A DNA stretch of 64,000 nt. Origin: Bernardetia sp. MNP-M8 (lineage in GTDB: Bacteria > Bacteroidota > Bacteroidia > Cytophagales > Bernardetiaceae). The stretch is from positions 1,674,001-1,738,000 of the forward strand of contig NZ_CP147012.1 of assembly GCF_037126285.1 (NCBI RefSeq), in the 5' to 3' direction. The notes beneath the pieces were generated by a model. That model did no database searches. It saw only the letters and a list, made by a program, of their open reading frames with translations, and was not told the DNA's origin. Shown here piece by piece: positions 1-8,920 of the stretch (position 1 is its first letter; each line of letters starts with the position of its first letter). The position numbers and the translations under genes are program-made.

Positions 1-1912
1 GACGAGCAACTGCATAATTTACAAGTGCAATTGTAGAAGAAGGATTTGGATACAAACTCAAAATTGCAATATCTGTAAACTCATTTTTTGTAGGAAAAAG
101 ACCTAAAACTTCATCCACATATTCAGGAACTTCATTTGGTGCTGCTGTTGCTTGTGTAGATTTAGGTTCAGTCTGTGCATCTGCTTTTGTTAGATGATTT
201 CTTCCATCTGTTGTTAGCCAGCCTTCTCCAAAGTTCTCAATTTCAGAAGGTTCTAACACTTTATCTACAAAAAACCAATCTGCCTGAACAGCACTTTCTT
301 TAATATCCAAAATAAAGTAACCATGTCTGTCCAAATCAACAAACTTCATGTGAGGATTTGGATTAATGCCTTCTAAAGGTGCAGGAAGAGGTTTGTTAAT
401 TTGGTATTCTAAAGCTGCTGAAGTAGCTGCACCTACATTTTCATCAAAATTAGCAGAAGCAATACTTGGAGTGGCAAACTCAACAGCTACAGAACCTTCA
501 CCAGTTGAAGCATTATAAGTAGGAGTTGCCTCATCAAAGCCAAAAATAGATGGACGTTTTGCAACATCAAAGGCAAAAGTAGAATGAAAATCACCTGTCA
601 GCCAAACTATATTGTCGATAGAATTACCTGACATAAAATCAATAATATTATCTCTTTCTATTGGATAACCATCCCAAATATCTGTAAATGTACTTTCTAC
701 TTGTGCAGGTGTTTGTGGAGGAGTAAGCGCAGCAGCAGCCCATCCGACATTAAACTCCGAAAAAATAACTTGGTTTCCGATTACTTTCCATTTTGCAGTA
801 GAGTTACCTAGTTTATCCAAAAACCATTCTTTTTGAGTTTGCCCTAAAAGTGTACGGTTTGGTGCATACATAAGTGGATTTGTAACATCATTAATTTGCT
901 CATCACGCCCTTCGATACGAGTATCAATCATAATCAAATCCATCAAATTTCCGTAATTAATAACACGATAGATTCCTGTATTTTGCGTTCGGATGGGCAT
1001 CCATTCATCATATACTTTTTTAGAAATTGCTTTTCTATCTGCCCAACTTCCTTCTGTCGAATCAGTATGATTTTGCGCTCCATCTTTGTAAGAATCATTT
1101 GCAAATTCATGGTCATCCCAAATAGTAATGAAAGGATGCTGTTGATGCGCTCTTCGAAGATTATGGTCTAAACGATACAATGAATAACGAGTACGATAAT
1201 CTGCAACAGTCAAAATTTCTGTTTCTGGTTGATGTGAACGTTCGATAAGGTTTGCGCCATACGCTCCTTTTCCATACTCATAAATATAGTCTCCCAAATG
1301 AACAACAGCATCAAGGTCATTTCGGTCTGCAATTCTTCCAAAGGCATTGAAATAACCAGCTTCATAATTTTGACAAGAAACAACAGCAAATTTTAAATGT
1401 TCTGCATTGGTTTCATTAGGAGCTGTCTTGGTACGACCAATAAGTGAATTTGCTTCCAAAGCAGAAAAGTAATAATAATAAGTTGTATTTGGCTGTAAAC
1501 CAACTACATCAATCTTGACTGTAAAATCTCTATCTGCATTTGTAGTAAACTCTCCTTCTGCAACTACATTTTTAAGCTCAACATCAGAAGTTAAATACCA
1601 TTTTACAGGAATATCACTTGTTTGTGTTTCTGTATCTGGTGTTACTCGTGTCCAAATAATTACTCGGTCAGAAAGAGGATCACCAGAAGCAATCCCATGA
1701 TAAAATGGTTTTAGACGCTCTTCGAAAGGTAAGCCATCTTGAACATCATTTTGAGAACTAATCTTGGATATTTTTCTTTTGAGAGAAATAGGAGCAGGTT
1801 GTGCTGTTGGACTGACTATCTTTGTGATTGTGCCAGTATCTTGTCCAAAGACTGGTAAACTAGTTACCGAAAAAGCAATACAATACAAGATAAATAAAGT
1901 AGTTTTTTTCAT
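1..1912 (-). CDS. PhoD-like alkaline phosphatase with type IX sorting domain (3' end beyond window)
   Basis: The frame is open from an ATG at 1912 down to base 1, so the C-terminus is cut off. The N-terminus is a signal peptide (MKKTTLFILYCIAFSV, then VFGQ). A PhoD N-terminal domain follows (YHGIASGDPLSDRVIIWTRV), then the metallophosphatase core: HLGDYIYEYG, WDDHEFANDSY, IMIDTRIEGR and WLTGDFHSTF supply the usual Asp/His metal ligands. Near the window edge, ILSLYPNPSS matches the start of a Por/type IX secretion C-terminal sorting domain, so the enzyme is probably exported across the outer membrane to the surface or medium to release phosphate from diesters or monoesters. It is single-gene and transcribed leftward. 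I see no clear TAnnTTTG promoter or Pho box upstream. The family call is secure; substrate is not known. Confidence 0.92.
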   Translation of the reverse strand, partial: MKKTTLFILYCIAFSVTSLPVFGQDTGTITKIVSPTAQPAPISLKRKISKISSQNDVQDGLPFEERLKPFYHGIASGDPLSDRVIIWTRVTPDTETQTSDIPVKWYLTSDVELKNVVAEGEFTTNADRDFTVKIDVVGLQPNTTYYYYFSALEANSLIGRTKTAPNETNAEHLKFAVVSCQNYEAGYFNAFGRIADRNDLDAVVHLGDYIYEYGKGAYGANLIERSHQPETEILTVADYRTRYSLYRLDHNLRRAHQQHPFITIWDDHEFANDSYKDGAQNHTDSTEGSWADRKAISKKVYDEWMPIRTQNTGIYRVINYGNLMDLIMIDTRIEGRDEQINDVTNPLMYAPNRTLLGQTQKEWFLDKLGNSTAKWKVIGNQVIFSEFNVGWAAAALTPPQTPAQVESTFTDIWDGYPIERDNIIDFMSGNSIDNIVWLTGDFHSTFAFDVAKRPSIFGFDEATPTYNASTGEGSVAVEFATPSIASANFDENVGAATSAALEYQINKPLPAPLEGINPNPHMKFVDLDRHGYFILDIKESAVQADWFFVDKVLEPSEIENFGEGWLTTDGRNHLTKADAQTEPKSTQATAAPNEVPEYVDEVLGLFPTKNEFTDIAILSLYPNPSSTIALVNYAVAR

Positions 1913-2081
1913 TGCGAAACAATTTTGAATTATTTTAGTGATGGATTTTTAAAATACTTCGCAAGTTGAATTTATAAATTTACTTTATCATTAGTTTTAT
2001 ATGAATTTTCTTTGAATCACTATTAAGTATGTAAACTTGTTTTGCACGATAAGCCATGTCATAAAAGATAAAATTTGGTAC

Positions 2082-2117
2082 AAAAAAGACTTTCCAATAA
2101 ATTAGAAGGTCTTTTTT
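2082..2117 (-). terminator. Rho-independent terminator after the O-methyltransferase
   Basis: Arms AAAAAAGACTTTC (2082-2094) and GAAGGTCTTTTTT (2105-2117) pair with one G-T wobble around a 10-base loop. The hairpin lies about 80 bases past the methyltransferase stop and before the divergently unrelated phosphatase promoter region. Confidence 0.7.
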
Positions 2118-2197
2118 ATGAGAATAATCTATAAGTTACTATGCTATATCTGATACTTTAAAAGTATATTAATAATTAAACTTTTTACTTTTATAAT

Positions 2198-3211
2198 TTA
2201 CACAGCAACTGCTTCAATAATACTTAAAGGACTTTGAGTTGGATAAACATTGTTTATTTTAAAACCTGCTTTTTCTAACAACTCTTCAAACTCTTGTTTT
2301 GTACGTTCTTTTGCTCCTAGAAGCAATAACATAACAATATCTAAAGATTTTTCAAATATTTGAGGTTGGTCTTCTTTTATCAAAATATCCATAATCAATA
2401 AATGTCCATTCGATGAAATGGCTTCTCTACATTTTTTGAGAATTTTTATACAATCTTCATCATTCCAGTTATGTAATACATATTTAATTACATAACAATC
2501 TATGTTAGCAGGAATAGATTTAAAAAAATCACCTTCTACATATTCTAAAACTTCATCTCTATCATTTGCTTTAGCTTGAGCAATGGCATGAGGCAAATCG
2601 AATAGAATAGGTTTAATATGTGGATAATTTTGTTTTATTACCTTTAATAATTGTCCTTCTGCTCCTCCTAAATCCACAACACTTTTACAATTACTAAAAT
2701 CGTAAGCATTAACCAAAGGTTTGTCAAAAGAGTATGAAAAACTAGACATAGCCTGACTAAATACTTTTCCATCTTTGGGACTATCTTTTTTAAAATATTC
2801 AAATAAATTTTCGTATCCCATAGCTTTTTCAGAAGCTGAATCACCTGTACTAATAGAATGTTCTAGATTATTGAATATCTTCCACATCCATGGGCTTCCC
2901 ATCATCCGTGCAAAATTTCGTTGAGAACCATCTGTTTCTTCCTGCAAAAAATAAGAAACATCATTGTTAGAAACCATTTTGTTGTCATCAAGTTCAAAAA
3001 TTCCTTGTATAGCCAAAACTCTGATTAAACGATATAAAGCATTTTCATTTAATTGTAGTTCTTTACTTATTTGAGCAATAGATTTTGCCTCATTACCAAC
3101 TATATCAGCAATGCCTAACTCAGCTGCTATACTTAAACATCTTGAAGACACCATTTGTGTCATGATTTCACGCATTTGATTAGGTGGTTTTTTATGAACT
3201 TTATTTTGCAT
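2198..3211 (-). CDS. SAM-dependent O-methyltransferase (Methyltransf_2 / acetylserotonin OMT type)
   Basis: This 337-residue protein has the two-domain plan of small-molecule O-methyltransferases. Residues about 15-100 form a winged-helix dimerisation domain (LGIADIVGNEAKSIAQIS, NALYRLIRVLAIQGIFE). A Rossmann methyltransferase domain follows, with the SAM-binding glycine motif VVDLGGAEGQLLKVI at about 180 and ILFDLPHAIAQA and YVLHNWNDEDCIKILK further on; the HNW histidine matches the usual catalytic His of the family. It probably methylates a hydroxyl on a small aromatic or polyketide-like metabolite, but no biosynthetic cluster surrounds it, so the substrate is unknown. It stands alone, with terminators on both sides. 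Confidence 0.88.
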   Translation of the reverse strand: MQNKVHKKPPNQMREIMTQMVSSRCLSIAAELGIADIVGNEAKSIAQISKELQLNENALYRLIRVLAIQGIFELDDNKMVSNNDVSYFLQEETDGSQRNFARMMGSPWMWKIFNNLEHSISTGDSASEKAMGYENLFEYFKKDSPKDGKVFSQAMSSFSYSFDKPLVNAYDFSNCKSVVDLGGAEGQLLKVIKQNYPHIKPILFDLPHAIAQAKANDRDEVLEYVEGDFFKSIPANIDCYVIKYVLHNWNDEDCIKILKKCREAISSNGHLLIMDILIKEDQPQIFEKSLDIVMLLLLGAKERTKQEFEELLEKAGFKINNVYPTQSPLSIIEAVAV

Positions 3212-3344
3212 ATATAATTTATTAAGATGGATTAATTAATATTTGAATATAAACTGTTTCGTGGAACAAATTACAAATTATATTTTGCAATGTAGAGTTA
3301 CACTAAAAATAAATTATGTTTATTTATTCGAATGACAAAAATAA

Positions 3345-3375
3345 AAAAGACCTTCCACAAGGCAGAAGGTCTTTT
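3345..3375 (-). terminator. Terminator after recA
   Basis: Perfect arms AAAAGACCTTC (3345-3355) and GAAGGTCTTTT (3365-3375) flank a 9-base loop about 55 bases past the recA stop, with a T run on the leftward transcript. It resembles the hairpin at 2082-2117. Confidence 0.8.
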
Positions 3376-3430
3376 GATATATCAAACAAATAGATGAAGT
3401 AAATCCATTTTTAAACGAACTATAAACAGA

Positions 3431-4585
3431 TTATTCTCCGTCTTCTAATTCTTCGTCTTCAAAGACAAAATCTTCGTCGTTGTCTTCTTCCTCATTTTCA
3501 GCGTCAGCAGTTGCAGCAATTGCTTTTTCTGCTTTTTTGCCTTTAGATTTAGAAGATTTTCCATCTTTTTCAGCTAAATTAGCTGCCTTATCTAGTTCAC
3601 GAAGTTGTCCTTCAAGATCTGCCATTAGCACCTCATCTTCTTCGATAAGAGCTTTTACAGAATCACGACCTTGTCCGAGTTTGTTATCTCCATAAGAGTA
3701 CCAAGAACCTGATTTTTTCACAATATCCAAATCAACGGCTAAATCCAAGATTTCGCCAGCTTTAGAAATTCCTCTTCCATACATAATATCAAACTCAACT
3801 TGTTTGAATGGAGGAGCTAATTTATTCTTTTTGACACTCACACGAGTACGGTTACCTGTGATTTTGTCTCCGTCTTTAATTGCTCCAATACGACGAATAT
3901 CCAAACGAACAGAAGAATAAAATTTAAGTGCATTACCACCTGTTGTTGTTTCAGGACTTCCGAACATAACACCAATTTTATCACGAAGTTGGTTAATAAA
4001 AATACAAGTACATTGTGTTTTGCTAATTACACCTGTTAGTTTACGAAGTGCTTGAGACATCAAACGTGCTTGAAGACCCATTTTCGAATCTCCCATATCG
4101 CCTTCTAATTCTGCTTTTGGTACAAGAGCAGCCACAGAGTCTATTACTACAATATCAATGGCAGTTGAACGAATAAGCTGTTCAGCAATTTCTAATGCCT
4201 GCTCTCCATTATCAGGTTGAGAGATAAGAAGGTTGTCCAAATCTACACCTAAATTTTGAGCATATTGTCTATCAAAAGCGTGTTCTGCGTCAATAAAGGC
4301 AGCCAAACCACCTTGTTTTTGAGCTTCTGCAATAGCGTGTAGTGTAAGGGTAGTTTTACCTGAAGATTCTGGCCCATAAATTTCTACTACTCTACCACGA
4401 GGTAATCCTCCAATTCCTAAAGCAATATCAAGTCCTAGTGAACCTGTTGAGATGCTTGGAATATCTACTACATTATCATCAGTCAATTTCATGACTGTTC
4501 CTTTTCCGTATGTTTTGTCTAGTTTAGCTAAAGTTACTTTTAGTGCTTCTAGTTTCTTTTTTTGGTCGTCGGCTCCTTTTGCCAT
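3431..4585 (-). CDS. recA: Recombinase RecA
   Basis: RecA forms ATP-dependent filaments on single-stranded DNA and drives strand exchange and recombinational repair. The 384 residues show the full family core: Walker [10 protein letters not shown] at about 70, FIDAEHAFD, Walker [15 protein letters not shown], the L1/L2 loop regions around [16 protein letters not shown] and [22 protein letters not shown], and the C-terminal domain. The last 40 or so residues are a strongly acidic tail ([19 protein letters not shown]), as expected for the autoregulatory RecA C-terminus but longer than in E. coli. The ATG at 4585 gives [10 protein letters not shown], a normal start. It is monocistronic. Its upstream region carries three copies of a promoter-palindrome repeat (4633-4945). 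Confidence 0.99.
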   Translation of the reverse strand: MAKGADDQKKKLEALKVTLAKLDKTYGKGTVMKLTDDNVVDIPSISTGSLGLDIALGIGGLPRGRVVEIYGPESSGKTTLTLHAIAEAQKQGGLAAFIDAEHAFDRQYAQNLGVDLDNLLISQPDNGEQALEIAEQLIRSTAIDIVVIDSVAALVPKAELEGDMGDSKMGLQARLMSQALRKLTGVISKTQCTCIFINQLRDKIGVMFGSPETTTGGNALKFYSSVRLDIRRIGAIKDGDKITGNRTRVSVKKNKLAPPFKQVEFDIMYGRGISKAGEILDLAVDLDIVKKSGSWYSYGDNKLGQGRDSVKALIEEDEVLMADLEGQLRELDKAANLAEKDGKSSKSKGKKAEKAIAATADAENEEEDNDEDFVFEDEELEDGE

Positions 4586-4632
4586 AATTGAAATATATAT
4601 AAGAGTGATAAATTATTTACTAAATTATTTTT

Positions 4633-4689
4633 CCTTTTAAGGATATTACAAAATTAACGTCGTAGAACGTAAGCGATTTACGTAGTAAA
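4633..4689. repeat. recA-upstream repeat, copy 1
   Basis: This is the copy nearest recA: CCTTTTAAGGATATTACAAA, then a core with ACGTAAGCGATTTACGT and GTAGTAAA. It is close to the copies at 4750 and 4881 but differs at the middle (AACGTCGTAG instead of AAGAGCGCAG). It contains the predicted recA -7 element. Confidence 0.9.
4649..4683 (-). promoter_or_regulatory. Predicted recA promoter with operator-like palindrome
   Basis: Read leftward, 4656-4649 is TAATTTTG, a match to the Bacteroidota -7 element TAnnTTTG, placing a start site near 4642 and a leader of about 57 bases before recA. The palindrome ACGTAAGCGATTTACGT (4667-4683; 6-bp arms) is centred about 30 bases upstream of that start site, where the -33 element should be; no TTG is present at the usual spacing. 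This arrangement suggests a regulated promoter (possible damage response), but that is inference. Confidence 0.5.
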
Positions 4690-4749
4690 GATTATTTTCT
4701 AAAAAAAAGCTAATTTTTTACTATTTTAAAAATCAAAATTTTATTTTGT

Positions 4750-4814
4750 CCTTTTAGGATATTACAAAATTAAGAGCGCAGAACGTAAGCGATTTACGTA
4801 GTAAAAAATAATTT
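4750..4814. repeat. recA-upstream repeat, copy 2
   Basis: The core TTAAGAGCGCAGAACGTAAG continues through the same palindrome and ends GTAGTAAAAAATAATTT. It also carries a leftward TAATTTTG. It starts 117 bases after copy 1, and the bases between copies are unrelated AT-rich sequence. Confidence 0.9.
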
Positions 4815-4880
4815 GAAGTTTTTTTGACTTTTTTCTAAATTATTTTTCTTGCCTTGTATTTGTTGTTTTTGCTTCCTTTG

Positions 4881-4945
4881 CTTTTAAGGATACTACAAAA
4901 TTAAGAGCGCAGAACGTAAGCGATATACGTAGTAAAAAATAATTT
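4881..4945. repeat. recA-upstream repeat, copy 3
   Basis: Nearly identical to copy 2 over 65 bases. The palindrome has one change (GCGATATACGT), which breaks its right arm. The start is 131 bases after that of copy 2. Confidence 0.9.
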
Positions 4946-5392
4946 CAGATTATTAAACGTTATCACGATTAATTGTCTTATTTGTGTTTAGCTTCACTCA
5001 AGACTACGTCGTTTATTTAAAAGAACTAAATCTGGTTCAATCAGTTAAAGTAATTGAATTTACATTTGTTTGTTGGGTCACTATACTAAAACAAAGGCTG
5101 TGTGTTTTCCATAAAATAGGATTTGCAAACTTTACTTTATGGAAAGGAAAGAAATTTATACAGAATACTATTTCTCTATTTGTTAAATAAATAGTTTAGA
5201 TCTAAAAGACAACACTGATCGAATTTTATGCATCGTATGTTCTGAATAGCTAATCTCTTTTAGTTATTAGTTTACGAGAGTTAAAAGTTAGTCTATCAAA
5301 AAATGTAAAAGCAAACAAAATTTAAAAATTTCAAGTTTCATATTCAATAAAATCAATACAGAAAACATTTATATCTTTACATAAAAAAATAT
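4946..5392. other. Intergenic region between the recA repeats and hflX
   Basis: I see no credible gene here. A 10-bp perfect inverted repeat, TTTCCATAAA (5106-5115) and TTTATGGAAA (5136-5145), could be a stable hairpin. The last 30 bases before hflX contain TATCTTTA, a weak match to a -7 element. The rest is AT-rich without visible features. Confidence 0.4.
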
Positions 5393-6646
5393 ATGTTAGA
5401 AACCGAAAATATAAAACCCGAAACAGCCGTTTTGGTAGGAATTGTAAACCAGACACAAAACTCACAAAAATCACAAGAATATTTAGATGAATTAGAATTT
5501 TTGGCAGAAACGCTTGGCATTCAGTGTGTAAAACGTTTTACACAACAATTAGATACGCCCGACACAACTACTTTTGTAAGAAGTGGAAAAATAGAAGAAA
5601 TCAGAGAATATATGGAATCAAAAGAAATTGATACTGTTATTTTTGATGATGAGCTTTCACCTCGCCACGTTCGAAATATAGGTAGGGAATTCGAAAACAA
5701 ACAAGTCTTTGATAGAAGTACACTTATTTTAGAGATTTTCAAACACAGAGCGCAAACGTCACAGGCAAGTACACAAGTAGAACTAGCTCGTTATCAATAT
5801 CTTTTACCACGTCTTACTAATATGTGGACTCACCTTTCTCGTCAGCGTGGTGGTGTAGGACAGCGTGGAGCAGGTGAAAAAGAGATTGAAACTGACCGTC
5901 GTATTGTTAGAGATAGAATTACGCTTTTGAAAGAGCGATTAAAGAAAATTGAAAAGCAAGATGAAACACGTCGCAAACAGCGTCATAAAGTAGTTCGTGT
6001 TTCTTTAGTAGGTTACACCAATGTTGGAAAATCTACATTGATGCAGATTCTTAGTGGTTCTGATGTTTTTGCTGAAAACAAACTTTTTGCTACCGTAGAT
6101 TCTACAGTACGTAAAGTTTTTTGGCAAGGAATTCCATTCTTACTTTCTGATACAGTTGGTTTTATCAGAAAACTACCAACTATGCTTATCGAAAGTTTCA
6201 AATCTACTTTGAAGGAAATTGTAGAGGCTGATGTTCTGATTCATGTAGTTGATATTTCGCACCCTGCTTTCGAAGAGCATATAAAAGTAGTTCAGGAAAC
6301 GCTCAAAGAATTAGGAGCATCAGACAAACCGACACTTTTAGTATTTAATAAAATTGATGCTTATACGAATGATGTTCAGGTAGGTCAGAATTATTTGGTT
6401 TGTCCTCCAACTTTGGAAGAACTCAAAGATTCTTATTTGGGAAGTGATACAAAAAATACTGTTTTTGTTTCAGCAGTCAAAAATCAGAATATTGAAGAGC
6501 TAAAAGAAAAATTAATCGAACTAATTGCAGCTCGTCATTTTCAGATTTATCCGAATTATGTGCGTCCAGATTATTATGCCCAAGGTCAAGATTACAATCA
6601 AGAAGATTATGGAATAATAGAGGAACATAATGATGAAGAGGAATAA
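5393..6646 (+). CDS. hflX: GTPase HflX
   Basis: HflX is a ribosome-associated GTPase that splits or rescues stalled 70S ribosomes, notably under heat stress. The 417 residues carry the HflX N-terminal domain (FVRSGKIEEI, TVIFDDELSPRHVRNIGREF), the linker helix with RGGVGQRGAGEKEIETDRR, and the G domain: G1 GYTNVGKST at about 206, G3 DTVGFIRKLP at about 252, G4 NKID at about 319, and G5 VSAV. A C-terminal tail rich in Tyr, Asp and Glu follows, with no obvious function. It is monocistronic between the recA region and a strong terminator. Confidence 0.97.
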   Translation: MLETENIKPETAVLVGIVNQTQNSQKSQEYLDELEFLAETLGIQCVKRFTQQLDTPDTTTFVRSGKIEEIREYMESKEIDTVIFDDELSPRHVRNIGREFENKQVFDRSTLILEIFKHRAQTSQASTQVELARYQYLLPRLTNMWTHLSRQRGGVGQRGAGEKEIETDRRIVRDRITLLKERLKKIEKQDETRRKQRHKVVRVSLVGYTNVGKSTLMQILSGSDVFAENKLFATVDSTVRKVFWQGIPFLLSDTVGFIRKLPTMLIESFKSTLKEIVEADVLIHVVDISHPAFEEHIKVVQETLKELGASDKPTLLVFNKIDAYTNDVQVGQNYLVCPPTLEELKDSYLGSDTKNTVFVSAVKNQNIEELKEKLIELIAARHFQIYPNYVRPDYYAQGQDYNQEDYGIIEEHNDEEE

Positions 6647-6655
6647 CAAAAAAGT

Positions 6656-6693
6656 AAATGTCAGTTCAATCTTATAAGAATGAACTGACATTT
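6656..6693. terminator. Bidirectional terminator between hflX and the ABC exporter
   Basis: Perfect 13-bp arms AAATGTCAGTTCA (6656-6668) and TGAACTGACATTT (6681-6693) sit between two converging genes. A run of eight T follows on the + strand and a T-rich stretch on the - strand, so it can serve both. Confidence 0.9.
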
Positions 6694-6712
6694 TTTTTAT
6701 CAAATAAAAAAT

Positions 6713-8542
6713 CTAGCCTTTTTCAGCCTGCAAAAACTGCATTTCATAAAGTGTGTTATAATATCCACCCAGTTTTAAAAGCTCTTCATGTGAGCCACTT
6801 TCTTTTATCTCACCTTTATCCAAAACCATAATTTTATCAGCCTTTTGAATAGTAGCCAAACGGTGAGCAATAACTATTGCTGTTCTTCCTTCCATCATTT
6901 TATCAATTGCATTTTGAATTAATTCTTCTGTTTCAGAGTCTACTGAAGAAGTCGCTTCATCAAGAATCAGTATTTGAGGATCATAAACCATTGCACGAAC
7001 AAAGGAAATAAGCTGTCTTTGTCCTACTGAAAGTGTTGCTCCTCGTTCTTGTACATCATAATAAAAACCATTTGGAAGTTTTTCTATAAATTCTTTTGCT
7101 CCTACTAATTCGGCTGCTTGTTTTACTCTTTCTAAAGAAATATCTGGATTTCGTAATGTAATATTGTCTATGATAGTTCCTGAAAACAAAAAGACATCTT
7201 GTAAAACAACTCCAATATGCTGGCGTAAAGAATTCAAATTATAATCTTCTAAATTCTTATCATCAATAAAAATTTCTCCTTTCTGAATCTCATAAAATTT
7301 ATTTAATAGATTGATAATAGAAGATTTTCCTGCTCCTGTTGCACCTACCATAGCAATGGTTTGACCTTGTTTTACTTCAAAAGAAATATTTTTCAATACC
7401 CATTCAGGTTTTGTTTCTACTTGAATATCTCCGTTTTCTGAATATTCTTTTTTGGTAGAATCCATATTATAGGCAAACCACACTTCCTCAAAACGAATAT
7501 CTCCTTTTAAATTTTTGGCAAAATAAGTTCCGTTGTGTTGAATGGTACTATTGTCATCTAAAAGTTTCAGAATTCTGTCCGAACTCACAATTCCTAATTG
7601 CAGTGTATTAAAACGGTCTGCAATCATTCGAATAGGACGGAAAAACATAGCCAAAAATAAAATAAAAGCAATCAGAGTTCCGAGTTCAATACGCTCTCCC
7701 AAAACACTAGAAGCACCATACCAAACTACCAAGCCAGTTCCTGCTGCTCCCACAATTTCGGCAAGAGGAAAGTAAAGTGAGTAATACAAAACCGTTTTCA
7801 CATTCGCTCTTCTATGTTCCTTATTAATAGCCTCAAACTTTTTGTGTTCTCGTTTTTCACTATTAAAAATCTGAACAATTGCCATTCCTGTTACGTGTTC
7901 TTGTACAAATGAATTGAGATTCGAAACAGCAGTACGAACATCATTAAAGGAATCTTTTACTTTTTCTTTAAAAATATATGTTCCAACTAACAGAAAAGGC
8001 AATACAGTAAGAGTAACCAAAGTCAGTTTCCAGTCTAGATATAACATAGCAGCTAAAATAAAAATAAGCTGCAAAATATCTCCTAAAATGTTGGCAATTC
8101 CTTGTGTAAAAATATTAGAAAGCGTTTCAATATCTGAAATATTACGAGTTACAAGTCTTCCGATAGGTGTTTTGTCATAAAAAGACAATTTCATTCCCAT
8201 CAAATGATTATAGACTTGCATACGAATATCACGCACTACATTTTGCCCCAACCAACCCGAAAGGTAACTATGAATAAACTCAACACCCACTTGTACGACA
8301 GCTGAAACTAAGAGCAAAATAAGCATCAAATTTAAGCCTTGCCAGTTGTTTTGAAGGATATAATCATCAACTGTAAGTTTGATTAAATAAGGACGAATAG
8401 GGGCAATGATTCCTAACAAAACAGTTAGAAAAATAATAAAATAAAAACGTCCTTGATATGGTTTTACAAAAATGAAAACACGTTTGAGTATTTTCCAGTC
8501 AAATATTTCTCCTTTAGGAGTTGATTTTTCTAAATTTGCCAT
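6713..8542 (-). CDS. ABC exporter, fused membrane and ATPase domains (MsbA/MdlB type)
   Basis: This 609-residue half-transporter has a six-helix membrane domain over residues 1-320 and a nucleotide-binding domain over about 360-600. The ATPase carries Walker A GATGAGKSS near 400, the signature LSVGQRQ near 500, Walker B ILILDEATSSVD near 525 and the H-loop IAHRLAT. It would act as a homodimer, or with a partner not found here, in the inner membrane exporting lipids, peptides or drugs; the sequence does not say which. Residues around 345-370 form an insert (YNMDSTKKEYSENGD) between the two halves. It is monocistronic and divergent from apbE. Confidence 0.93.
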   Translation of the reverse strand: MANLEKSTPKGEIFDWKILKRVFIFVKPYQGRFYFIIFLTVLLGIIAPIRPYLIKLTVDDYILQNNWQGLNLMLILLLVSAVVQVGVEFIHSYLSGWLGQNVVRDIRMQVYNHLMGMKLSFYDKTPIGRLVTRNISDIETLSNIFTQGIANILGDILQLIFILAAMLYLDWKLTLVTLTVLPFLLVGTYIFKEKVKDSFNDVRTAVSNLNSFVQEHVTGMAIVQIFNSEKREHKKFEAINKEHRRANVKTVLYYSLYFPLAEIVGAAGTGLVVWYGASSVLGERIELGTLIAFILFLAMFFRPIRMIADRFNTLQLGIVSSDRILKLLDDNSTIQHNGTYFAKNLKGDIRFEEVWFAYNMDSTKKEYSENGDIQVETKPEWVLKNISFEVKQGQTIAMVGATGAGKSSIINLLNKFYEIQKGEIFIDDKNLEDYNLNSLRQHIGVVLQDVFLFSGTIIDNITLRNPDISLERVKQAAELVGAKEFIEKLPNGFYYDVQERGATLSVGQRQLISFVRAMVYDPQILILDEATSSVDSETEELIQNAIDKMMEGRTAIVIAHRLATIQKADKIMVLDKGEIKESGSHEELLKLGGYYNTLYEMQFLQAEKG

Positions 8543-8863
8543 TTATATAATACAAAAAGTAGTGCAAGTAGTATAAAAGAAAGTCATCAGAATAATAAAA
8601 ACATACTGCAAGTTAATCTAAAAATTTATTTAATTATTCATTAATAACTCAGACTTCACTACAACGCATGAGTATAGCAATAGGTTTTTTTAACAATTCT
8701 ATAATTTAACAAACTCAAATGAGGTATCAAAAATTCTTTAGTCTCAGTAAAAATAAAACTAGTTTTTTGAATAAAAATTTTACTTAGTCAGACTAGAAAA
8801 TCTGAAATATTTATTACTTATAACTTGAGTTAAGTTACACAAAATTACTAGACGAATAGTTTG
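8543..8863. other. Divergent intergenic region, ABC exporter / apbE
   Basis: About 320 bases of AT-rich DNA hold the promoters of two divergent genes. I see no RNA gene or repeat. A leftward TACTTTTTG near 8555 is one base off the -7 consensus for the exporter. Confidence 0.4.
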
Positions 8864-8871
8864 TATTTTTG
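8864..8871 (+). promoter_or_regulatory. Predicted -7 element for apbE
   Basis: TATTTTTG matches TAnnTTTG and would start transcription near 8878. It lies inside the possible 20-residue N-terminal extension beginning at TTG 8861, which argues that translation starts at ATG 8921. No clear -33 TTG is present at normal spacing. Confidence 0.45.
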
Positions 8872-8920
8872 CTTACTGATTGATTCAACAACTAAAAATC
8901 TTAAAAAAATTAAAGGTAAA

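Noticed and set aside
896-1700. Frames on the + strand within the phosphatase
   Set aside because: Antisense of a well-supported gene with all motifs intact on the other strand.
4984-5190. Possible 68-residue gene upstream of hflX
   Set aside because: No recognisable domain, no good start, and odd composition. It looks like chance reading of AT-rich intergenic DNA.
8861-8920. 20-residue N-terminal extension of ApbE
   Set aside because: It starts with TTG and overlaps a predicted -7 element. ATG 8921 with AAAGG in front is better.
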